DNA of 64,000 nt, from contig NZ_JNLE01000003.1 of the NCBI RefSeq assembly GCF_000702945.1, forward strand, positions 2,341,501 through 2,405,500, given 5' to 3'. The notes beneath the pieces are model-generated. The model was given only the letters and a program-made list of their open reading frames with translations. It had not been told where the DNA came from and searched no databases. Within the stretch, counting starts at the first letter, position 1, and the number at the start of each line of letters is the position of its first letter. The stretch is from Clostridium sp. KNHs205. GTDB lineage: Bacteria > Bacillota > Clostridia > Lachnospirales > Lachnospiraceae. Below are positions 46,708 to 56,020 of the stretch, piece after piece. Made by a program: the position numbers and the translations under genes.

Positions 46708-46738
46708 GTGGACTTACTTAAAATGAAGGTAAGTCCAC
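46708..46738. other. 10-bp perfect hairpin after ligD
   Basis: GTGGACTTAC (46708-46717) pairs with GTAAGTCCAC (46729-46738). There is no following T-run, so this is a weak terminator or a processing/stability element. Confidence 0.5.
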
Positions 46739-46814
46739 CTGGGTTTGATGGTATACAGGAGGATTTATCTGTAACCCCATCAAGCCGCAGAAATTCCATA
46801 AAAAACATATATAC

Positions 46815-46838
46815 AAACATATGTTCTGAGAGTATAAT
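46815..46838 (+). promoter_or_regulatory. Candidate LexA box and -10 element of the Y-polymerase operon
   Basis: AAACATATGTTC (46815-46826) fits the clostridial LexA pattern GAACNNNNGTTT read on the other strand. It sits immediately upstream of TATAAT (46833-46838), so bound repressor would block the promoter. Damage-induced expression of the two genes downstream is the inference. Confidence 0.65.
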
Positions 46839-46898
46839 AAAATTTGATTTAAAGAAATAAGGCTATGAAATATATCAAACAAGGGAGGTGTTTCCGGG

Positions 46899-48164
46899 AT
46901 GGAAGAGCACATTTATTTATGTATTGATCTTAAGTCATTTTATGCTTCTGTAGAATGTGTGGAGCGTGGGCTTGATCCTCTCACTACGAATCTTGCGGTG
47001 GCTGACCCTGAGAGAAGTGAGAAAACAATATGCCTTGCCATTTCCCCATCCATGAAAGCCTTGGGAATAAAGAACCGGTGCCGGGTGTTTCAGATACCCA
47101 AAGATGTGCAGTACATCATGGCAACGCCAAGAATGAAGCTCTATATTGATTATTCCGCAGAAATTTATGGTATTTATCTAAAATATATTTCCAAAGAGGA
47201 TATCCATGTTTATTCCATAGATGAGGCCTTCCTTGACGTAACCCATTATCTTTCCCTGTATCATATGAGTCCAAGGGAACTGGCCTTACGGATTATGGAG
47301 GATATCAAGATTTCCACAGGCATTACGGCAACTGCAGGAATTGGAACGAATTTGTATCTGGCTAAAGTAGCACTGGATATTATGGCAAAGCATGCAAAAG
47401 ACAATATTGGATATCTGACAGAGGAACTTTACCAGAAAGCCTTATGGAGGCATCAGCCTCTGACTGACTTCTGGAGAATTGGGAAAGGAATTGCAAACAG
47501 ACTGAATAGTGTAGGGATTGTGGATATGGGTGATATTACCCGCGCAAATGAGGAGCTGCTGTACCGGCTGTTTGGCATCGATGCGGAGCTTATGATAGAC
47601 CATGCCTGGGGAAGGGAGACCACTACCATGGCAGACATTAAGGCATACAGCTCCAAAAGCAATTCCATGTCCAGCGGACAGGTACTATCAAGAGATTACA
47701 GCTTTGAGGAGTGTAAGTTAATTGTAAAGGAGATGGCGGATGCCTTATGTCTGGATATGGTAGAGAAGAGCGTAGTTACCGGTTCTATGTCCTTAATGAT
47801 TGGATATTCTAATGAGCTGGGGTTAAAGCCTGCCATAGGAACTGCTTCTATGACAGTTACCACGAATTCCTACCGAACAATCATACCCTATGTGATAAAT
47901 CTGTATGAGCGTATAGTTGATAAGAATAAGCCAATAAGGCGGCTGAGCCTCTCCTGTAACAATGTTTCCGACGAAACCTACGAACAGTATGACCTGTTTT
48001 CAGATCCCATAGAAATAGAGAAGGACAGGAGAATACAGAAAGCGGCATTGGAAATCAAAAAGAGGTTTGGTAAAAATGCTCTAGTACGGGGAATGGATCT
48101 GCAGGAGGCGGGAACAACCATGGAGCGTAACAGACAGATCGGAGGGCATAAAAGTGGAGAATAA
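46899..48164 (+). CDS. Y-family translesion DNA polymerase (UvrX/YqjW-like)
   Basis: 421 residues. Copies past damaged template bases. CIDLKSFYASVECVERGLDP has the first catalytic Asp, and VYSIDEAFLDVT the DE pair; GIGTNLYLAKVALDIMAKH and the helix-hairpin-helix region follow. The little-finger domain spans about 240-350. The protein fits the Firmicutes UvrX/YqjW branch rather than DinB: no C-terminal beta-clamp peptide was evident and the YolD gene follows. GGGAGG lies 11 bp before the ATG. Overlaps the YolD gene by 11 bp. Confidence 0.94.
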   Translation: MEEHIYLCIDLKSFYASVECVERGLDPLTTNLAVADPERSEKTICLAISPSMKALGIKNRCRVFQIPKDVQYIMATPRMKLYIDYSAEIYGIYLKYISKEDIHVYSIDEAFLDVTHYLSLYHMSPRELALRIMEDIKISTGITATAGIGTNLYLAKVALDIMAKHAKDNIGYLTEELYQKALWRHQPLTDFWRIGKGIANRLNSVGIVDMGDITRANEELLYRLFGIDAELMIDHAWGRETTTMADIKAYSSKSNSMSSGQVLSRDYSFEECKLIVKEMADALCLDMVEKSVVTGSMSLMIGYSNELGLKPAIGTASMTVTTNSYRTIIPYVINLYERIVDKNKPIRRLSLSCNNVSDETYEQYDLFSDPIEIEKDRRIQKAALEIKKRFGKNALVRGMDLQEAGTTMERNRQIGGHKSGE

Positions 48165-48495
48165 CAGGAGTAAAATGGACAGGGGGACCCGTGCAAAGCA
48201 GTTTATGCCCTTCGATGCATTAAAAGGATTTCGTGAAGCTATTACAGAAAAGGAACGGATTATCGTTCCTAAACGCGATTTATCGGAAGGACAGAAAGAA
48301 GAACTGGAACGGAAGCTAAGGCAGCTTAAGAAAAAAGAGATCATTACAGTGGAATATTTCAACAACAGTGAATATGTTCAGGTAACCGGTGTGGTAACAC
48401 GAATAGATGAAGTAAGCAGAACCCTGGATGTTGTTAATACAAGGATAGCTTTTCGCGATATTTTTAGTTTAAGATGCGAGATATTTCAGGAGTAG
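48154..48495 (+). CDS. YolD-like protein
   Basis: 113 residues. YolD-like proteins are encoded next to Y-family polymerases in Firmicutes and belong to an Hfq/Sm-like superfamily; they probably assist or control the polymerase. DRGTRAKQFMPFDALKGFREA is the family signature, and ITVEYFNNSEYVQVTGVVTR forms the Sm-like strands. A charged helix (about 45-75, EGQKEELERKLRQLKKKE) lies between. It starts inside the end of the polymerase gene, so translation is coupled and expression shares the LexA-type promoter. Confidence 0.9.
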   Translation: MENNRSKMDRGTRAKQFMPFDALKGFREAITEKERIIVPKRDLSEGQKEELERKLRQLKKKEIITVEYFNNSEYVQVTGVVTRIDEVSRTLDVVNTRIAFRDIFSLRCEIFQE

Positions 48496-48602
48496 ATTCG
48501 AAAATAATACACTATTTTCAAAATTTGCCATCTTCTTTTCCCCAGGATGCAATGCTACTATTTATGTGTAGTAAATAAACATTTTAAAGGGAGAGAAGAG
48601 GT

Positions 48603-49958
48603 ATGAGAAAAATATGGGCGTTTATGCTTGTAACAGCAATGGTACTTTCCATGCTGGCAGGCTGTGGCAGCAAAAAAGAGGAAACAGCAGTCACAGACAA
48701 AGGGGTAACAGATACCGAGAAGACAGGTACAGAGAAAACCGAGGCAACCAAAGCTCCGGAGAAAGTAACACTTAAGTTGTTTTCTAACCTGCCTGACAGA
48801 AAGAACGGACAGGGTTTGGTGGAGCAGATGATTATTGATGAATATATGGAGGCGAATCCGAATGTAACAATTCAGGTTGAAGCTTTGGACGAAGAAGCCT
48901 ATAAGACTAAATTCAAAGCCTATGCCATGGACGGTATGCCGGATGTAGTCAGTATTTGGGGACAGCCTTCTTTTTTAGGGGAGGTATTGGATGCAGGAGT
49001 TCTGGCAGAACTGAAGGAAGCGGATTATGCCAATTATGGATTTGTTTCAGGTTCTCTGGAAGGGTTTAAGAAAGACGGCAAGCTTTACGGTCTTCCAAGA
49101 AATACGGATATTATGGCATTTTACTATAACAAAAAGATGTTTGAGGATAATGGATGGAAAGTTCCTGCTACATACGAAGAGCTCTTGACCCTTAGTGCTG
49201 CAATCAAAGAAAAGGACATTATTCCGGTGGCAATGGATGGCGGTGACGGATGGCCAATGGCAATTTATTTAACAGACCTGTTAGTCCGTATAGAAGGAAA
49301 GGATGCAGCAGCACTAATTAACGAGGCAGTTGCAGCAGGAGATTTCTCTGATTCCAGGTTTACACAGGCAGTTGATTTGTTGGTTCAGTCAGCCCGGGCA
49401 GGAATGTTTCAGACCGGATATGATTCCCAGGATTACGGTACCGCAATGAACTTATTCACCAATGGCCAGGCAGCAATGTTTTATATGGGAAGCTGGGAGT
49501 CCTCCATGGCTTTGAATAATGATATAACTGAAGACATCAGAAATAACGTAAGAGCCTTTACCATGCCTGCAATCAATGGCGGAAAAGGCTCACAGAACGA
49601 TATCGCAGCCTGGAACGGCGGCGGTTATGCTGTAGCAGCAGACTCTAAGGTAAAAGATGAAGCAATCAAATTCTTAAACTTCATGTATCAGCCTGATAAA
49701 TTATCCAAATATGGCTGGGAGAAGGGGGTTGGTATGTCAGCCCAGGATCAGTCCGCGTATATGACAGGAAATGAGACTGAATTACAAAAGACCTTTACCG
49801 ATATCTTAAAGAATGCAACAAGTGTATCAGGAACACCAATTAATGACTGCGGTCCCTCCGCCTTCAAAGCAGCAATTGAGAGTGAGATTCAAAGTGTTTC
49901 CAATGGAACCTCTTCCGTTGATGATTTCCTTGCAAAAATCGGCGAGGCTTGTAAGTAA
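48603..49958 (+). CDS. Sugar ABC transporter substrate-binding lipoprotein
   Basis: 451 residues, CUT1/MalE-type binding protein anchored outside the membrane. Signal peptide with lipobox LAGC (lipidated Cys near residue 21), then a Thr/Glu/Lys-rich spacer. The mature domain matches the family: YKTKFKAYAMDGMPDVVSIW, GLPRNTDIMAFYYNKKMFED, LFTNGQAAMFYMGSW and the hinge near NGGGYAVAADSKVKDEAIKF. The ligand is an oligosaccharide of unknown type. Head of an operon with two permeases and a YesM/YesN-type system. Confidence 0.95.
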   Translation: MRKIWAFMLVTAMVLSMLAGCGSKKEETAVTDKGVTDTEKTGTEKTEATKAPEKVTLKLFSNLPDRKNGQGLVEQMIIDEYMEANPNVTIQVEALDEEAYKTKFKAYAMDGMPDVVSIWGQPSFLGEVLDAGVLAELKEADYANYGFVSGSLEGFKKDGKLYGLPRNTDIMAFYYNKKMFEDNGWKVPATYEELLTLSAAIKEKDIIPVAMDGGDGWPMAIYLTDLLVRIEGKDAAALINEAVAAGDFSDSRFTQAVDLLVQSARAGMFQTGYDSQDYGTAMNLFTNGQAAMFYMGSWESSMALNNDITEDIRNNVRAFTMPAINGGKGSQNDIAAWNGGGYAVAADSKVKDEAIKFLNFMYQPDKLSKYGWEKGVGMSAQDQSAYMTGNETELQKTFTDILKNATSVSGTPINDCGPSAFKAAIESEIQSVSNGTSSVDDFLAKIGEACK

Positions 49959-49997
49959 ACACTTATAACCTGTGCATCTGCTTGGTGCACTGGGAGT

Positions 49998-50026
49998 ATG
50001 GCTGCCTTTCTAAGGAGGGCAGCCAT
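49998..50026 (+). other. Intercistronic hairpin between binding protein and permeases
   Basis: ATGGCTGCC (49998-50006) pairs with GGCAGCCAT (50018-50026). There is no T-run. Such hairpins commonly protect binding-protein mRNA and lower permease expression. The rest of 49959-50178 shows only the ribosome site GGAGG before 50179. Confidence 0.6.
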
Positions 50027-50178
50027 TTCACACTTCTTATTTAGGCAATATGACAAGCCATTTTCTCAATGTTTAGGGTACACCCAGGCGTAAATGGAAT
50101 TCGTGTGCACTGAATCCACAGTATAAACTGATTGCGGGTTGAGGGAGGTTTGGCTGTCAATGCATTATGGAGGATAGG

Positions 50179-51060
50179 ATGAACAAACTATACAGTAATA
50201 AATTGGTTATTTTTAGTCTGATATTACCAGGTTTACTGCTCTTTCTGCTTGCGATTTTGGCACCGATCTGTCTGAGTATATATTATGGCTTTACGGATTA
50301 TTCAGGAATGGGCCAGGCAAAATTTATCGGAATGGATAACTACATGGAATTAATGTCAGACAGAACCTTTCACAGAGCGCTTACCAACTCACTTCTTTTA
50401 GCGATTGGATTTATCGTAATTCAACACCCCATTGCAATAATTGTGGCAGCAGTGCTGGACAAATTACAGGGAAAGGCTGAGGGATTCTTTCGCTGCATTT
50501 ATTTTATTCCTAATGTGATTTCTGTTGCTGTAATCGCATATTTGTGGAAATTCATCTATAATCCGGATTTTGGTTTATTAAATAATATACTGAAAAGCCT
50601 GGGATATCAGGGAAAGATCAACTGGTTCAGTGCGGATACGGCAATATGGTCAGTTTTGATTGTGTTGATCTGGCATGGTTTCGGCTGGGGTATGTTAATC
50701 TATTATGCCGGGATCAAGAATATCGATCCGGTGTTGTATGAGGCGTCCGCCATAGACGGAGCAGGTCCCAAGCAAACCTTCATGAGAATTACATTACCTC
50801 TGATGAAACCGGTGATACAAATCAATATCACCATGGCTGTGATATCTGCTTTGAAACAGATGGAAACGGTATATTTATTAACAAAGGGAGGGCCGGGAGA
50901 CAGTACCCAGTTTACAGCAAACTATTTATACCTGCAGGCCTTCAAAGCTTTCAGGTACGGATACGGCAATGCCATTGGTGTAGTATTTATCCTTATCTGC
51001 CTGGTCGTAACCGTTATGTTAAACAGGATTTTCCGTGACAAACAGGGACAGGAGGGATAG
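50179..51060 (+). CDS. Sugar ABC transporter permease, MalF/UgpA type
   Basis: 293 residues from ATG 50179 (GGAGG 5 bp upstream; ATG 50167 lies on the ribosome site). Six transmembrane helices; EAA loop YEASAIDGAGPKQTFMRITL followed by PLMKP contacts the ATPase. It pairs with the MalG-type permease 4 bp downstream. No ATPase gene is nearby; CUT1 systems of Firmicutes often share an MsmX-type ATPase encoded elsewhere, which fits. Confidence 0.95.
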   Translation: MNKLYSNKLVIFSLILPGLLLFLLAILAPICLSIYYGFTDYSGMGQAKFIGMDNYMELMSDRTFHRALTNSLLLAIGFIVIQHPIAIIVAAVLDKLQGKAEGFFRCIYFIPNVISVAVIAYLWKFIYNPDFGLLNNILKSLGYQGKINWFSADTAIWSVLIVLIWHGFGWGMLIYYAGIKNIDPVLYEASAIDGAGPKQTFMRITLPLMKPVIQINITMAVISALKQMETVYLLTKGGPGDSTQFTANYLYLQAFKAFRYGYGNAIGVVFILICLVVTVMLNRIFRDKQGQEG

Positions 51061-51064
51061 AGGG

Positions 51065-51901
51065 ATGACAGGCAAAGGTATAGGAATAAAGAAAGGAATT
51101 TTAGGGGTTATCCTATTGGCGGTTGCACTGGTTCAGATATTTCCACTGGTCTGGCTCATTGATTTTTCTCTTGGAACCAGTAATGAGATGTTCACCAGCG
51201 GACTTTTGATTATCCCTGAGAAAGTTCAATGGGGGAACTATGGAAAGGCATTTGTGGACGGACATTTCCTGCTTTATTTAAAGAACAGTGTTCTAATTAA
51301 CAGTCTTGCGGTATTATTAGTTTCCCTGTTTTCCATTATGGCTGGTTATGCCTGCAGAAGAATGCAGTGGAAGCTTAGTGGTTTTGTAAAAACTCTTCTG
51401 CTGTTAGGTATGATGATTCCCATCCATGCTACCCTTTTACCAAACTATAAGATTTATACGATGATTCATGCTACGGATACCATATGGGCACTTTTAATTC
51501 CTTATATTGCATTTTCACTGCCCCAGGCTTTGTTTCTGATGACAGGCTTTATCGAAGCACTGCCCATGGAACTTGAGGAGGCAGCGGTAATGGACGGATG
51601 CGGTATTTACCGGATCGTATTCCGAATTGTAACGCCGTTACTAAAGCCCTCCATTGCCACTGTAGCTATTATGACCTTTCTGAATAACTGGAACGAATTC
51701 ATGATGGCAAGTACATACTTAAGTTCACCTAAGTGGAAGACCCTTCCCTTCTCGGTTTTGGAATTTACCGGACAGTATTCCTCTAACTATGCGGTGCAAT
51801 TTGCAGTGATGGCATTGACGGCTGCTCCGGCGGTTATTGTATATATTTCATTGAACAGGCATATCACAAAAGGTGTTGCAATGGGGGCGGTAAAAGGATA
51901 A
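51065..51901 (+). CDS. Sugar ABC transporter permease, MalG type
   Basis: 278 residues from ATG 51065, with GGAGGG 8 bp upstream inside the end of the preceding gene; the longer frame starting at 51035 overlaps it and lacks a site. Six transmembrane helices, EAA loop EEAAVMDGCGIYRIVFRIVT, and the typical ending GVAMGAVKG. Partner of the permease above. Confidence 0.95.
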   Translation: MTGKGIGIKKGILGVILLAVALVQIFPLVWLIDFSLGTSNEMFTSGLLIIPEKVQWGNYGKAFVDGHFLLYLKNSVLINSLAVLLVSLFSIMAGYACRRMQWKLSGFVKTLLLLGMMIPIHATLLPNYKIYTMIHATDTIWALLIPYIAFSLPQALFLMTGFIEALPMELEEAAVMDGCGIYRIVFRIVTPLLKPSIATVAIMTFLNNWNEFMMASTYLSSPKWKTLPFSVLEFTGQYSSNYAVQFAVMALTAAPAVIVYISLNRHITKGVAMGAVKG

Positions 51902-51930
51902 AATTTAATATAATTATTTTCGGAGGGGTT

Positions 51931-53742
51931 ATGCAGCATATAAAATACCGGATCAGAAGGCTGAGTATCAGAAAGAAACTGATATTTTACAGTTACATAA
52001 TCATAACCCCGATACTGCTCTTCATCAGTGCTGTTTTATTTGTAAGGAATTATAATACTACAATAAAAGCAGAGAATGATAGCTATCTCCAAAGTACCCA
52101 GAATTTGACCAGTGGTATTGATGTACTCCAAAAAAGTATTATTGAGTTTGCAACTTATATCTGTATTAACAATGATATTAGCAGAATACTTACCTCGGAT
52201 AATCCGGAGGAACTGAATAAGGACTCCCTGCTCTGGCTTCATAATGCTCCCATGAGAATTATCCAGGATATGATGGCTCTGAACGGACAGATAAAAACAA
52301 TTGCAATTTATCCCGAAAACGGTGTGAAACCTTATCTCAGGTGTATGGATGCATCAGCTTACCTCCCTTCCATACAACAGGTGAGTACTACTGAGATCTA
52401 TAAGAAAGCGGTGGAACAAAAGGGCAGGATTATATGGAAAAGGGTTTCAAAGAATAAATCAGATACCTATGAAGCAAACAGAACTGATAAAATTGTCCTC
52501 TATCGTGAAATCTATGATCTTGCAAAGAAGGAAAAACGCGGATATCTGGTGATTGGAGCCTCTATGAATAAATTTACCGAGCTTTGTGAGAACTCCTTAT
52601 CCTCTGACAGGGAAGGTATCCTGGTGGTTAGTGAGGAGGGGGCAGAACTTATAAGAAGCGGCCTGGTGAAGGAAGACCTTCTGTCAAAGATAGTAGAGGA
52701 GAGATCCGCTGAAGCATTAAGTGATAAAGCCTCCGGCTTTATGGAGTATGAGAAGTTTAAGGTCTTTTATAGCAAAAATGAGGATACAGGGACGACCATT
52801 TATCGTCTGGTTCCCCGGGAAGGACTTAGAACGCAATTAGCTTCCATTGCTTTTGCACCGACTGTTTTATTACTGGGGTTTCTGGTGGGACTTTTTCCGA
52901 TTCTGATTTTTGTATCCAATATCATTTCGAAACCTTTGCATGAATTATGCAATGCTATGGAATTATTTAAAAAAGGTGATTTTAATCAGAAGGTCGAAGT
53001 GAATACACTGGACGAAGTGGGGGAAGCCGCCGCTTGTTTTAATCAGATGGTGGATGATATAAAAAAACTCATCGATAATAATTACGTTATGGCCCTTAGG
53101 GAAAAGGAGAGTGAACTGAATGCTCTTCAAGCCCAGATCAATCCTCATTTTTTATACAATACACTGGATTCTTTATATTGGCAGGCAACAGATGCACAGC
53201 ATTATGAGATAGCGGAGGATATCTATGCGTTGTCCCAGCTTTTTCGATTGGTGTTGGGACAGGGAAAAGGAATTGTTACCGTAAAGAATGAGCAGGAGCT
53301 GATTGACCGCTATTTACATATTCAGAAGATGAGATTTGCAAAACGATTAGATTATGAGATAAAAATTGAGGAAGAAATTGAAGCTGCCATTATTCCAAAA
53401 TTGATTCTTCAGCCCTTTATTGAGAATGCTATCGTTCACGGTTTTGAAAAAACGGGTGAGAAATGCTTTATTTCCCTGGTGGGTAAGAGGAGAGGAAAGC
53501 ATATTATTTTTATGATTAAGGATAATGGCATTGGCATGAGCAGGGAACAGGTGAAGGCAATCCTGAAGGTGAATGATTCAGAACGTTATGCCAGTCAGCG
53601 GATTGGACGTTATGCAATAAAAAACATTAGAGAACGCCTGGAACTAAAATACCATGAGGATTTTAAATTGTTAATCTATAGTAAAGAAGGCAGCGGAACA
53701 ACTGTCATTATTGAACTGCCATATGAGAACAAGGAGATGTAG
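51931..53742 (+). CDS. YesM-family sensor histidine kinase
   Basis: 603 residues. Transmembrane helices at about 15-37 and 305-330 enclose a large external sensor domain (dCache-like by length), then HAMP and a His_kinase/HATPase pair. The phosphorylated His lies in ALQAQINPHFLYNTLDSLY. The ATPase block shows LILQPFIENAIVHGF and DNGIGM. It probably detects sugar, perhaps through the adjacent binding protein, and signals to the AraC-type regulator that follows after 3 bp. GGAGG precedes the ATG. Confidence 0.95.
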   Translation: MQHIKYRIRRLSIRKKLIFYSYIIITPILLFISAVLFVRNYNTTIKAENDSYLQSTQNLTSGIDVLQKSIIEFATYICINNDISRILTSDNPEELNKDSLLWLHNAPMRIIQDMMALNGQIKTIAIYPENGVKPYLRCMDASAYLPSIQQVSTTEIYKKAVEQKGRIIWKRVSKNKSDTYEANRTDKIVLYREIYDLAKKEKRGYLVIGASMNKFTELCENSLSSDREGILVVSEEGAELIRSGLVKEDLLSKIVEERSAEALSDKASGFMEYEKFKVFYSKNEDTGTTIYRLVPREGLRTQLASIAFAPTVLLLGFLVGLFPILIFVSNIISKPLHELCNAMELFKKGDFNQKVEVNTLDEVGEAAACFNQMVDDIKKLIDNNYVMALREKESELNALQAQINPHFLYNTLDSLYWQATDAQHYEIAEDIYALSQLFRLVLGQGKGIVTVKNEQELIDRYLHIQKMRFAKRLDYEIKIEEEIEAAIIPKLILQPFIENAIVHGFEKTGEKCFISLVGKRRGKHIIFMIKDNGIGMSREQVKAILKVNDSERYASQRIGRYAIKNIRERLELKYHEDFKLLIYSKEGSGTTVIIELPYENKEM

Positions 53743-53745
53743 GGG

Positions 53746-54483
53746 TTGGGGATAAAACTTTTGATTGCTGATGATGAGGATACCATAAGAAATGGAATGG
53801 CTAAGTATATCCAGCTGCATACGGATCTTTTTGACAAGATCTATCTGGCTGAAAACGGTCAGATAGCCATAGAAACCATATTCCGCCATGAACCGGAACT
53901 GATGCTTTTGGATGTACAGATGCCGGTAAAAAACGGAATCGATGTGATGCAGGAGACACAAAGGGCAGGAATTATGCCGATTACAATTATTCTAAGCGGC
54001 TATGATGAATTCAAATATGCACAGCAGGCCCTTAACTATGGTGCCAGGGGATATCTGCTAAAACCCAGCCGTTCTTCTGATATCCTTAAACTATTAAAGG
54101 ATACAGCAAATGATATACTGGGGATACGAGAAAATAAGAACCTGCCAGAGAAAACAGGTAAAAACGGATTTGTGGATATAGCAAGTAATTATATCAGGGA
54201 GTATTATTATAAGGATCTGACCTTGAATGAGGTCGCGGAGCGCGTGGGGATTACTGCAGGCTACCTGTCAACCTTATTTTCACAGCAGAAAGACTGCAGC
54301 TTTATTGACTATCTGAATGTGGTAAGAATTGAGCATGCCTGCACTTATCTACAGCAGAATTATTTCAAGACCTATGAAATTGCCTTTAAAGTTGGATACA
54401 GGGATGATAAATATTTTTCGAAGGTATTTAAGAAAGTTACCGGAATGTCGCCTTCGGAATATAAACGGATATCTATATCGTAA
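53746..54483 (+). CDS. YesN-type response regulator (receiver plus AraC domain)
   Basis: 245 residues. Receiver domain 1-120 with ADDED and phosphoacceptor Asp56 (LMLLDVQMPVKNG), then AraC helix-turn-helix (LNEVAERVGITAGYLSTLF; YEIAFKVGYRDDKYFSKVF; GMSPSEYKR). The start is TTG 53746 with AAGGAG 9 bp upstream, inside the end of the kinase gene. It likely activates the transporter operon starting at 48603. A terminator follows. Confidence 0.94.
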   Translation: MGIKLLIADDEDTIRNGMAKYIQLHTDLFDKIYLAENGQIAIETIFRHEPELMLLDVQMPVKNGIDVMQETQRAGIMPITIILSGYDEFKYAQQALNYGARGYLLKPSRSSDILKLLKDTANDILGIRENKNLPEKTGKNGFVDIASNYIREYYYKDLTLNEVAERVGITAGYLSTLFSQQKDCSFIDYLNVVRIEHACTYLQQNYFKTYEIAFKVGYRDDKYFSKVFKKVTGMSPSEYKRISIS

Positions 54484-54489
54484 TTTATA

Positions 54490-54525
54490 ATGGGAAAAGG
54501 CTTTTATTATTCAGCCTTTTCCCAT
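54490..54525 (+). terminator. Terminator of the first sugar-uptake operon
   Basis: A perfect 13-bp stem (54490-54502 with 54513-54525) with a 10-nt loop, followed by a weak T-rich run (GTTTGTT). Confidence 0.8.
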
Positions 54526-54716
54526 GTTTGTTATAAATCCACTTGTTCAATGGATTTGTTCGATTGAATTAATAGAAAAACATCGTTTTACAGATTGACT
54601 GCATTATAGTAACATAAAAGTATACCAGATACAACGATAAATGCTTGTGTGTTACATAAATCAGTTAATTATGAAGATGAGAAGAGAAACAGTAAAATAT
54701 AAAAGTGGAAAAATAG

Positions 54717-54788
54717 ATGAAAGAGGAGAAAGAGTACAATATGAAAGAGGAGAAAGAGTGCAATATGAAAGAGGAGAAAGAGTGCAAT
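54717..54788 (+). repeat. 24-bp tandem repeat carrying start codon and ribosome site
   Basis: Three near-identical units (54717, 54741, 54765) with a partial fourth at 54789. Each holds ATGAAAGAGGAG and then AAAGAGT(A/G)CAAT, so each unit's GAGGAG lies about 12 bp before the next in-frame ATG. Translated it adds MKEEKECN per copy. Confidence 0.92.
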
Positions 54789-55475
54789 ATGAAAGAGGAG
54801 ATAAGGGAGAAAGTTCTTGAGTTTGGAGCAGATATTTGTAGATTTACTGGAATTGATCGATTAGCCGGTGCACCCGATGGATTTCATCCACGTGATATTT
54901 TCCCCGCGTGCGAGAGTATAGTCACTTTTGCTGTAGCTCTTCCAAAAGGATTATATATGGTTGATTCCAGATTGATATATTCGCACTTCAATACCCTTGC
55001 CTGTTCACGTGTTGATCGTATTGCATATCGAACGGCAGCTTTCTTGGAAAAGATGAATTATGGCATAGGAGTACCGATACCCTGTGATGGACCCTACGAT
55101 TATTGGGAAGAAGAGAAAATGGAAGGCCGTGGGTTACTTTCCATGAAGCACATCGCGTTCTATGCAGGAATTGGTACCTTTGGGAAGAATACACTGCTGC
55201 TCAACCGGGATTATGGTAACCGCCTGCTTATCGGATGTGTTTTAACTGACTTGAAAATAGAGTCCGATGAACTATCTGCTGAAGTATGTCTTGAGCATTG
55301 TGAGTTATGTATACAAAACTGTCCGGCAGGAGCAATCAGTGAAAGCGGAGTCATTCAAAAAAGTTGCCGGGTAAATAGTTATGGTCATACAAAGAGAGGT
55401 TTTGATACAGTAGAATGCAACCGATGCAGAACGGTATGTCCTATGCGGTTTGGAGCAAATACCTGTGATAAATAA
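54717..55475 (+). CDS. QueG-like 4Fe-4S double-cluster protein
   Basis: 252 residues from the first ATG; the core could equally start at ATG 54789 (228 residues). The protein reads like shortened epoxyqueuosine-reductase relatives: VTFAVALPKGLY, a central block with MKHIAFYAGIGTFGKNTLLL, then two Fe-S motifs, CELCIQNCPAGAI and CNRCRTVCPM. True QueG is about 370 residues and has C-terminal HEAT-like repeats that are missing, so a different redox role is likely (such short proteins are common in Clostridia). The first 24 residues are repeat-encoded and probably not functional. No clear partner gene. Confidence 0.8.
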   Translation: MKEEKEYNMKEEKECNMKEEKECNMKEEIREKVLEFGADICRFTGIDRLAGAPDGFHPRDIFPACESIVTFAVALPKGLYMVDSRLIYSHFNTLACSRVDRIAYRTAAFLEKMNYGIGVPIPCDGPYDYWEEEKMEGRGLLSMKHIAFYAGIGTFGKNTLLLNRDYGNRLLIGCVLTDLKIESDELSAEVCLEHCELCIQNCPAGAISESGVIQKSCRVNSYGHTKRGFDTVECNRCRTVCPMRFGANTCDK

Positions 55476-55551
55476 AGCAAATAAAAATTGCAATTTTTGC
55501 TATTGCTATTTAATTGTTGTTCTTGCTAGTATTGATGTAATTTTTTATTTA

Positions 55552-55594
55552 AGACACTGAATTTTCAATAAAAAGAAATCAGTGTCTTTTTTTA
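55552..55594 (+). terminator. Terminator after the QueG-like gene
   Basis: AGACACTGA (55552-55560) pairs with TCAGTGTCT (55579-55587), followed by seven T. Confidence 0.92.
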
Positions 55595-56020
55595 TGTCTG
55601 AGGATTCATATAGTAAGATGTTGTTGAATTTCAGCTATAAATACTGCGTTAGTTACAGAATCAGAGAAAAACATAAAAAAATTATGAGAGTAAAAAGTCT
55701 GCCTTGAATAAGAAGTAAAGAAACAGAACTATCATTAAAAACCTCTATGAGGTAGGTTAATTGGATACTGAGAAAATAACAATAAAGGTGCAAAAATATA
55801 GAATTAAATCAATAAATAGTATAAAAGCAAACCTATGAAAAATAAAAAATCTGGTCATTATAACCTAAATTGCGTCCTGAATTCAGTTAAAATATAAAAA
55901 AATGTTAAGATTGGGTACATAACCTTTTAATCGGGGTGTATTTTTCCCTGCCACCAATATTATATAATCAGTTTAGAATATTAATTAGATAATTAAACAA
56001 GGTGGATGGGAGCATGACAA
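55595..56020 (+). promoter_or_regulatory. Long upstream region and promoter of the second sugar ABC operon
   Basis: No gene is seen in about 425 bp of AT-rich DNA. A perfect TATAAT lies at 55963-55968 without a good -35, as expected for an activator-dependent promoter; the YesN-type regulator at 61853 is the natural candidate. GGGAG lies 8 bp before the permease ATG at 56021. Confidence 0.5.
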
